Origin: Deltaproteobacteria bacterium
GTDB taxonomy: Bacteria; Myxococcota_A; UBA9160; JAFDET01
Reading direction: 5' to 3'
Assembly (NCBI GenBank): GCA_019310195.1
Contig: JAFDET010000050.1
Coordinates: 1 to 13,178, forward strand
Length of the DNA: 13,178 bases
Position 1 is the first letter of the stretch, and each line of letters starts with the position of its first letter. The translations under genes and the position numbers were made by a program. The notes under the pieces are model-generated. The model was given only the letters and a program-made list of their open reading frames with translations, was not told where the DNA came from and did not search any database. Below, piece by piece: positions 7,173 to 13,178 of the stretch.

Positions 7173-8309
7173 GCCGTCGCTCCCTGAGCGTTCCCGGCCT
7201 TGAGGAGCAACGCCGCCCGGATCAGGGCGTCGAGATCCCCGTCGAGAACCGCCGTCGTGTTGCCCGTCTCTTCGCCGGTGCGGTGATCCTTCACCCGCTG
7301 CTGGGGGTGGAGGGTATACGACCGGATCTGGCTGCCGAACCCGATCTCGCGCTTTTCTCCGGCCAGCGCAGCTTTCTCGGCCTCACGCTCGGCACGGGCG
7401 TGCTCGTAGAGGCGTGCTCGCAGCACCTTCATGGCCGCGGCCTTGTTCTTGTGCTGGGAGCGCTCGTTCTGGCACTGCACCACGATGCCCGTGGGCAGGT
7501 GGGTGAGCCGCACGGCCGAGTCCGTCTTGTTGACGTGCTGGCCGCCGGCGCCGCCAGCGCGGTAGGTGTCGATGCGCAGGTCGTTCTCTTCGATCTCCAC
7601 CTCGATGTCATCGTCGAGATCCGGAAAGATCGAGACGCTGGCGAAGGCAGTGTGACGACGCTTCTGGGCATCGAAGGGCGAGATGCGCACCAGGCGGTGC
7701 ACGCCTTCCTCCGGCTTCACGTAGCCGAACGCATAGTCGCCGGAGATCGTGAGCGTGGCGCCGCGCAGGCCCGCCTCTTCGCCCTCCTGCACGTCGAGGA
7801 TCTCGGTGCGGTATCCGCGCCGCTCGGCCCAACGCAGGTACATGCGCAGCAGCATCTCCGCCCAGTCACAGGCGTCCGTGCCGCCGGCCCCGGCGTTGAT
7901 GGACACGATGGCGTCGCCGGCGTCGTGCTCGCCGCCCAGCAGGCGCCGCAGCTCGGCCTCGCCCAGCTCGCGCTCGGCGCCGGCCAGCCGCTCGGCCGCC
8001 TCCGTGCGGGTCTGGTCGTCGTCGGCCTCGTCCGCCAGATCCAGCAGCACGCCGGCGTCCTCCAGGGCGCCAGCCAGGCCGTCGAAGAGCTCCAGCTCCC
8101 GCTCCACCTGGCGCTTCTCCCGCAAGACCTGCTCGGCCCGTTCGCGGTCGTTCCACAGGTCGGGCTGGCCGGAGGCCTCCTCCAAGACGGCCCGCCGCTC
8201 CTTCAGTCCAGCCAGGTCAAAGCCGCCCGCGAAGCTCGTCGAAGCGCCTCGAGAGATCCTCGAGGTGTTCTCGGAGCTCGGCGGGCTCTTGGGTCACCGT
8301 TGTGCTCAT
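7169..8309 (-). CDS. prfB: Peptide chain release factor 2 (RF2), expressed through a +1 programmed frameshift
   Basis: RF2 recognises UGA and UAA stop codons and triggers peptide release. The gene is in two overlapping frames: 30 codons from ATG 8309, then CTT TGA, then after a +1 shift 349 further residues to the stop at 7169, giving 379 residues. In the joined protein the codon-reading SPF tripeptide is at 210-212 and the catalytic GGQ at 255-257. In E. coli RF2 they are at 205-207 and 250-252, and the frameshift is at codon 26 instead of 31, so the same five-residue offset holds throughout. SPF, rather than PxT, separates it from RF1. The ATG overlaps the lnt stop (ATGA), with GGAGGGG eleven bases upstream. 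The 3' end overlaps lysS (GTGA). A simple ORF call would miss the first 41 residues. Confidence 0.97.
7180..7185 (-). promoter_or_regulatory. Shine-Dalgarno AGGGAG of lysS
   Basis: AGGGAG on the minus strand, seven bases before the lysS GTG and inside the last codons of prfB. It supports the GTG start and means lysS can recruit ribosomes itself in addition to coupling with prfB termination. Confidence 0.6.
8216..8222 (-). promoter_or_regulatory. RF2 programmed +1 frameshift site (CTTTGAC)
   Basis: On the minus strand the prfB zero frame reads CGC GGG CGG CTT TGA C. CTT is codon 30 and TGA would be codon 31. Slipping by one base gives GAC CTG GCT and opens the rest of RF2. The heptamer CTTTGAC is the same as the well-studied E. 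coli site. When RF2 is scarce, slow termination at this TGA favours the shift and restores RF2. The upstream GGGCGG could act as the stimulatory internal Shine-Dalgarno, but it is a poorer match than AGGGGG in E. coli. Without the shift a 30-residue peptide is made. Confidence 0.95.
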
Positions 8310-9880
8310 GATCGTCGTGTCCCCTCCGGGTCCCGCCGCGGCGCAAACGCCACGACGAGAGCTCCGATCCAGCAGCTCCACGCGAACACGTCCCCGCGTC
8401 GCGTGTAGAACGATCCCCCACTCGGCGGGGGCCGCAGCGGGACGTCGCTTACCAGGAAGCCCCGCTCGAATATCCGTGTCCGCTCCTGCACCCGACCCCG
8501 CGGATCGATGAATGCCGAGATGCCGGTGTTGGCCGCACGCGCGATCCAGACACGGCTCTCGGCCGCGCGCAGGGCCGTGATGGCCAGGAACTGGTGGGGC
8601 GCCCCCGTCCGCCCGTACCAGGCGTCGTTGGTGATGGCCAGGAGCAGCTGCGCCCCGTCGCCCACGAAACGACGCATGAGATCCGGAAAGAGGAGTTCAT
8701 AGCAGATCGGCACCCCCGCGGGTACGGGGCCACCGGGCGCCGGCAACGCCAGCGCGCGCGGTCCCGCGCCGGGCGAGACGTCGGTGTTGGCGATGCCGCG
8801 GGCCAGCGCACTGAGGAAGCGCCCGAGCAAGCCGCGCAGGGGAACGTACTCGCCGTAGGGAACCAGATGGGCCTTGTCGTAACGCGCTTCCAGCTCGCCC
8901 GCCGGCGTAAACACGAACGCGCTGTCGAAGAAGCGCAGTGCTTCGCCGTCCCGCTCGACGCCGACCCCACCCACCACCAAGGTGGCGCCGGTGTCGCGAG
9001 CCAGGGCCCCGAGCCGTGCGCGCAGCTCCGGGTCGCTGGTGACCGAGCCCGGGACGGCGGTCTCCGGCCAGACGATCCAGGCGGCGCCCTGCGCCGCGGA
9101 CGCGCGGGTCAGCTCTTCGTAGATGCCGAGGGTGTGTTCGGCCCAATCCGGGCTCCACTTCACGCCCTGGTCGATGTTGCCCTGCAGAACCGCCACGCGC
9201 AGCATCGCTTCGCCGTCGGGCGGAACGCCGCGCAGGCCGAGCACGCCGCCCAGCGCCAGCAGCGCCAGCAGCGCGGCCAGACCGCTGCCCGCGCTGCGCG
9301 AGCGCCCCTCGACCAGCCACTGGGCCGCCGCCACGCCCCCCAGCACGGTCACGAAGGAGAGACCGTAGACCCCGGTCCAAGGAGCCAGGGCCAAGAGCGC
9401 CGGGTTGGCGTGCTGCGCGTAACCCAGGGTGGCCCACGGGAAGCCGGACAGGGAGAAGCTGCGCAGGTGATCGGTGGCGGTCCAGACGGCCGCCAAGGCC
9501 AGCGGGCCGCCGGCGCCCCGTGCGCCGAGCCGTGCCGCCAGAGCGGCGAAGAGCGCCGTGTGCGCGGCCATGTAGGCGGCCAGCCCGAGGGGCGCAGCAA
9601 CACCCGCAATCCTGGGGGCGTGCCCGTAGGTGACGGTCACCACGTAGATCCAGTGCAGGACGGCAGCGTGGGCGATCAGCGCCGCTGCGAAGGCAACGCC
9701 CGCGGCGCGTCGCGGCGCCAGGCCCCGGATCCCCATCCACAAGAACGCGGGCCCCAGCCAGGCGAAGAGCCAGCCCACGTCGAAGCCGGCCCCGCCCACC
9801 GGAAACGACAGAAGGGTGGCCGCGACGTAGCCCGCCAGCAGGCCGAGTCGCCGGAGCCCTAGATGCCGAGCGCCCGCCAC
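8306..9880 (-). CDS. lnt: Apolipoprotein N-acyltransferase
   Basis: Inner-membrane enzyme that adds the third acyl chain to the N-terminal cysteine of lipoproteins, the last step before Lol sorting. It has 524 residues (E. coli 512). About the first 215 residues hold several hydrophobic helices; the periplasmic nitrilase-like domain runs from about 226 (LRVAVLQGNIDQG) to 480, followed by a last helix near 498-513. The catalytic triad is present: E273 (WPETAVPG), K336 (YDKAHLVPYGEY) and C393 (ICYELLFPD), against 267/335/387 in E. coli. E344 in PYGEYVP is also kept. The GTG at 9880 is chosen because GAGGAG lies eight bases upstream; it overlaps ybeY by 22 bases. The frame stays open further upstream, but that part is a shadow of ybeY. 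The end overlaps prfB in ATGA. Confidence 0.96.
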   Translation of the reverse strand: MAGARHLGLRRLGLLAGYVAATLLSFPVGGAGFDVGWLFAWLGPAFLWMGIRGLAPRRAAGVAFAAALIAHAAVLHWIYVVTVTYGHAPRIAGVAAPLGLAAYMAAHTALFAALAARLGARGAGGPLALAAVWTATDHLRSFSLSGFPWATLGYAQHANPALLALAPWTGVYGLSFVTVLGGVAAAQWLVEGRSRSAGSGLAALLALLALGGVLGLRGVPPDGEAMLRVAVLQGNIDQGVKWSPDWAEHTLGIYEELTRASAAQGAAWIVWPETAVPGSVTSDPELRARLGALARDTGATLVVGGVGVERDGEALRFFDSAFVFTPAGELEARYDKAHLVPYGEYVPLRGLLGRFLSALARGIANTDVSPGAGPRALALPAPGGPVPAGVPICYELLFPDLMRRFVGDGAQLLLAITNDAWYGRTGAPHQFLAITALRAAESRVWIARAANTGISAFIDPRGRVQERTRIFERGFLVSDVPLRPPPSGGSFYTRRGDVFAWSCWIGALVVAFAPRRDPEGTRRS

Positions 9881-10298
9881 AGACGGCGCTCCTCGGCGCG
9901 CATGGCGCGGGTTTCGGCCGGCCGCGCGTGGTCGTGACCGATCAGGTGCAGGACTCCGTGCACCAGCAGGCGCGCTGCTTCGTCGTCCAGGCTCCGTCCT
10001 CCGCGGCGCGCCTGGCGGGCCGCCGTTTCCACGCCGATGACCACGTCGCCCAGCAGCGGGCCGCGACGCTCCGCATGCGGTCCCTCGACCAGGGAGAAGG
10101 AGAGCACGTCCGTCGGTCCGCGAAGCCGCCGGAAGCGCGCGTTGAGCTCCGCGATCGCCGCGTCGTCCACCAAGCTCACGGAGAGCTCCGATGCCGCGTG
10201 GCACAACTCGTCCAGCACGCGGCGCGCCCGCGCGCGCAGCCGGCCCCGATCCACCTGGGGAAGCCCGCGCCGTCCGGGCGGCGCCGACACCAGTACGC

Positions 10299-10302
<4 letters not shown>
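9859..10302 (-). CDS. ybeY: Endoribonuclease YbeY
   Basis: Metal-dependent RNase involved in 16S rRNA 3'-end maturation and ribosome quality control. The product has 147 residues, near the usual size of about 150. The UPF0054 signature HGVLHLIGHDH is at 115-125, giving the zinc ligands H115, H119 and H125 in the H-x3-H-x5-H pattern. PTDVLSFSL at 63-71 is the second conserved block. The ATG at 10302 overlaps the phoH stop in ATGA, and the end overlaps lnt by 22 bases. The phoH-ybeY-lnt order is common in proteobacteria; the corC gene often found between ybeY and lnt is absent here. GGGG directly before the ATG is a weak ribosome site, so coupling to phoH is likely. Confidence 0.96.
9889..9894 (-). 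promoter_or_regulatory. Shine-Dalgarno GAGGAG of lnt
   Basis: GAGGAG on the minus strand with an eight-base spacer to GTG 9880, located inside the last codons of ybeY. It fixes the lnt start and argues against longer versions of the reading frame. Confidence 0.7.
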
Positions 10303-11249
<947 letters not shown>

Positions 11250-11298
11250 CGTCTGGCGGGTGCGGGCGTCGTGCTCGGCCAGGAGGGCCCCCGGTTGG

Positions 11299-11316
11299 GT
11301 TCCCGACGGCGGGAAC
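11299..11316 (-). repeat. Perfect 7-bp inverted repeat between the DUF4388 gene and phoH
   Basis: GTTCCCG-N4-CGGGAAC, a 7-bp stem with a four-base loop, beginning 12 bases after the DUF4388 gene stop. No T tract follows on either strand, so it is not a standard intrinsic terminator. It could be an mRNA end or processing hairpin separating the two uncharacterised genes from the phoH run, an operator-like dyad, or chance in GC-rich DNA. Confidence 0.45.
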
Positions 11317-11327
11317 GGATGTGCGGC

Positions 11328-12437
11328 TCAGTGCTCGGGCGCCAGGAGAACGGCTTCGTCCCCCCGACGCGCGTAATAGTAGGGACGGCCCTCGGAGGGA
11401 GTCAACGCGCCGGCCTCGAGGTAGCCGGCGACGACCAGCTCCTCCAGACGCTCGGGCCAGCGGCCGATCTCGAAGCGATAGGCCTCCAGCGCCTTGCGCA
11501 CGCGTTCCGCCTCGAAAGCCGCCCGGGCCGCAAGCATCGGCCGTTGCGTCCAGGAGACGGCGCCCTCCAGATTCTGCGCGGGCGCCGGGCTGAGCGCGTA
11601 GAACGCCAGGCCCAGCAGCAGCAGCAACGGAAACGCACCCGCCAGGAGCGGCCGCGCCGAGGGCCGCGGCACCTCGAGCTGGACCCGGGGACGGAGGCGG
11701 GCCAGCTGGGAGGGGTCCAGCGGCTCGACCAGCCCCGCGTCCTGCAACGCCACCAGCGTGCGGGTGGCCTCGAAGGTGCCGAGACGCGCCAGGTCGATGA
11801 CCCGACGCACGGAGAGCCGGCCATCCACAAGCTGGAATACGCGCCGTGCGGCCTCGAGCTCCTGGCCCTCGGCCTCGCGCGCCACGCTCCAGTCCTCGAA
11901 GCGGCCCACGCGCTGGAAGACGGTGTCGTCGGCCGGGACGCGATTGGCGAACGTGCGCCACTCGTCGACCATGCGCAGGCCCTCCATCAGGATCTGCTCG
12001 GCTCCCAGCAGACGTCCCTCCCGGTCGTGGTCGACGGAGCCGGCGTTGAAAGCGAAGCTGCCGCGCTCCCAGCGCAGGATCTCGAACAGAGTCTCCTGGG
12101 TCAGCAGGTCCTCGATCTGACCCAGGGCTTCGGGCTCCAGCGCCTCGCGCTCGAGCAGCAGCGAGCCCAGGCGACGCAGCGAGGTGTCCATCTCGCGCTG
12201 CACCTCGAGCAGGGTCTCGCGGGTGACGAGGCCGCAGCGCAGCAGCATCTCCGCCAGCGCGCCGTCCTGGGCGCCACCCACGGGCTCCGCGGTCACCACG
12301 GCGCCGCCGTCGAAGAGCAGGCTGACCCGATCGTCATCGTGCTCGATCACCAGGACGCCGGTCTTGCGCTGCTGTCCGATGAGCTGGAAGACTTCGGCGA
12401 TCCCGAAGTCCTTCAGGTTGCCGCGCAGCGCCGACAT
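11328..12437 (-). CDS. DUF4388 (PATAN) domain membrane protein with pseudopilin-like C-terminal region
   Basis: Function unknown. It has 369 residues. The N-terminus is a clear DUF4388/PATAN domain: GNLKDFGIAEVFQLIGQQRK (6-25), RTGVLVI-type strands, and the second half with TQETLFEILRWERGSFAF (113-130). Residues about 190-230 (DGRLSVRRVIDLARLG...LQDAGLVEPL) look like the winged-helix-type segment that often follows. One transmembrane helix lies at about 243-262. The tail (about 275-369) has ERVRKALEAYRFEIGRWPER LEELV, recalling the mature part of GspG-type pseudopilins, though no prepilin cleavage motif precedes it. Predicted topology: sensor-like part in the cytoplasm, tail in the periplasm. 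The ATG at 12437 shares its A with the upstream stop (TGATG), so the two genes are coupled. A longer reading from 12833 exists but overlaps the neighbour. DUF4388 proteins are common in deltaproteobacteria. Confidence 0.85.
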   Translation of the reverse strand: MSALRGNLKDFGIAEVFQLIGQQRKTGVLVIEHDDDRVSLLFDGGAVVTAEPVGGAQDGALAEMLLRCGLVTRETLLEVQREMDTSLRRLGSLLLEREALEPEALGQIEDLLTQETLFEILRWERGSFAFNAGSVDHDREGRLLGAEQILMEGLRMVDEWRTFANRVPADDTVFQRVGRFEDWSVAREAEGQELEAARRVFQLVDGRLSVRRVIDLARLGTFEATRTLVALQDAGLVEPLDPSQLARLRPRVQLEVPRPSARPLLAGAFPLLLLLGLAFYALSPAPAQNLEGAVSWTQRPMLAARAAFEAERVRKALEAYRFEIGRWPERLEELVVAGYLEAGALTPSEGRPYYYARRGDEAVLLAPEH

Positions 12438-13178
12438 CAGCGCGCCGTCCGCGCCGACAGGCCCAGCACCACGAGCAGCCCATACAGTGCCGCGAAGGCC
12501 AGCGAGGCGGCCAGGAAGAGCGCGGGTCCGGCGGCGCCCGCCGCCAGCGGATCGGGGGCCGGGCCGTGCCGGGCCGCGAAGGAAACGACCGTGGCGCTGG
12601 CCGCAACGCAGGTGAAGAAGGCCAGCAGAGGCCGCCCGCCGAGCATCGCCCCGGCGCCCGGGACCGCCAGGCTGGCCGCCAGCGAGAGCCGGTCCACCCA
12701 GCTGGCGCGCCGGGCCAGCTGCTCCGCGCGAGCCGCGCGCAGGGCGGGATCGGTGCCCTCCGTCTTGTACAGCAGCCGGTTGCAGGTCTCGCACAGACCG
12801 CGCCGGATCGACGCGTGATCGCAGCGCGGACACACCAGGGAGCCGCAGCGCTGGCAGCCCCGCGACGGCCGGAAGCGGCCGTGCAGGGCCACACCCAGGG
12901 CCAGGGCCCCCACGAGCGCGGCGCCGGTGGCCAGCGGAGTGGCGCCCAGCAGCCCCGGTGCCAGGGGGCGCCTCAGCGCGTCGGCCACGGGGCCGCCGTC
13001 GGAGGCGGCCAGGGCGCGCGCGCGCAGCAGGGACGGCTCGACGGCCAGGTCGGCCACGAAGTGGATGGCCCGCTCCTGGATCAGCGACAGGTCCTCGACC
13101 AACTCGGAGTCCAGCTGCTGGGCGGTGGCCAGCGCGGAGTCCAGCTCGACGACGTTGAGCGCAACGCCCCAGGCCTGG
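12437..13178 (-). CDS. Membrane protein with zinc ribbon (5' end outside window)
   Basis: I do not recognise a named family. The frame is open through the right edge, so the start is off-window. A first in-window TTG (13102) is probably internal, since the residues before it (ALNVVELDSALATAQQLDSE) read as normal helical protein, possibly a TPR-type repeat. Then come a hydrophobic helix (about 12957-12890) and a six-cysteine ribbon at 12856-12782 with spacing CxxC-x4-CxxC-x11-CxxC, beginning CQRCGSLVCPRCDH. After a short basic linker, about three more hydrophobic segments follow, the first with the glycine-rich AVPGAGAMLGG. The TGA at 12439 overlaps the ATG of the DUF4388 gene, so the two proteins are likely made together. 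A role in metal-dependent binding at the membrane is possible but not shown. Confidence 0.8.
   Translation of the reverse strand, partial: QAWGVALNVVELDSALATAQQLDSELVEDLSLIQERAIHFVADLAVEPSLLRARALAASDGGPVADALRRPLAPGLLGATPLATGAALVGALALGVALHGRFRPSRGCQRCGSLVCPRCDHASIRRGLCETCNRLLYKTEGTDPALRAARAEQLARRASWVDRLSLAASLAVPGAGAMLGGRPLLAFFTCVAASATVVSFAARHGPAPDPLAAGAAGPALFLAASLAFAALYGLLVVLGLSARTAR

Noticed and set aside
5736..7187. 483-codon plus-strand open reading frame mirroring lysS
   Set aside because: Nearly coextensive with lysS on the other strand and made of repeated HHVQ/LVE-type shadow sequence; LysRS motifs are unambiguous on the minus strand.
9247..9285. Short GC-rich tandem repeat (CAGCGC-type units)
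   Set aside because: It encodes the leucine-alanine transmembrane stretch LAALLALLALLAL of Lnt; the period follows codon use and not a mobile or regulatory repeat.
8306..10204. Longer lnt version with about 108 extra N-terminal residues
   Set aside because: The extra part overlaps ybeY out of frame, is R/G/P-rich and has no hydrophobic helix. GTG 9880 with a well-spaced GAGGAG explains the start better.
11328..12833. Longer DUF4388 protein (501 residues)
   Set aside because: The first 132 residues are a shadow of the zinc-ribbon gene; the DUF4388 domain begins immediately after the internal ATG at 12437.

Overview
This window is a GC-rich stretch from a diderm (Gram-negative) bacterium. Every supportable gene lies on the minus strand, so transcription runs from position 13178 towards position 1. 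The set lnt, lolC, lolD and bamA shows an outer membrane and a lipoprotein sorting system. The order lysS-lolC-lolD-bamA, a DUF4388 (PATAN) protein and an unusually long BamA fit the old deltaproteobacterial assemblage (Myxococcota, Desulfobacterota and relatives). This placement is inferred from gene content recalled from those groups; the window has no rRNA and I could run no search.

Layout in the direction of transcription. (1) 13178-12437: 3' part of a membrane protein with a six-cysteine zinc ribbon, stop-start coupled (TGATG) to (2) 12437-11328: a DUF4388 protein with a transmembrane segment and a pseudopilin-like tail. (3) A 78-base gap with a perfect 7-bp hairpin. (4) A tightly packed run: phoH (11249-10299), ybeY (10302-9859), lnt (9880-8306), prfB (8309-7169, with a +1 programmed frameshift), lysS (7172-5691), lolC-like permease (5688-3712) and lolD (3719-2994). 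Neighbours overlap by 4, 22, 4, 4 and 8 bases or are 2 bases apart. (5) A 135-base spacer, then bamA (2858 to beyond position 1; 3' end missing). There is no other gene-free stretch over 100 bases, and I saw no tRNA, rRNA, CRISPR array, insertion sequence or phage gene.

The genes fall into two themes. PhoH, YbeY, RF2 and LysRS serve RNA quality control and translation. Lnt, LolC, LolD and BamA form an envelope route: Lnt adds the third acyl chain to lipoproteins, LolCD extracts them from the inner membrane, and BamA inserts outer-membrane barrels with lipoprotein partners. The packing suggests one transcription unit from phoH to lolD, probably continuing into bamA.

Most of the window is housekeeping, and I found no clear new defence or mobile system. 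The points worth a second look are: a complete RF2 frameshift site whose use should also influence lysS; an apparent TolB-N/FlgO-like domain and six POTRA repeats in BamA; a roughly seven-helix N-terminal extension on the LolC-like permease; and the coupled pair of uncharacterised membrane proteins at the right edge.
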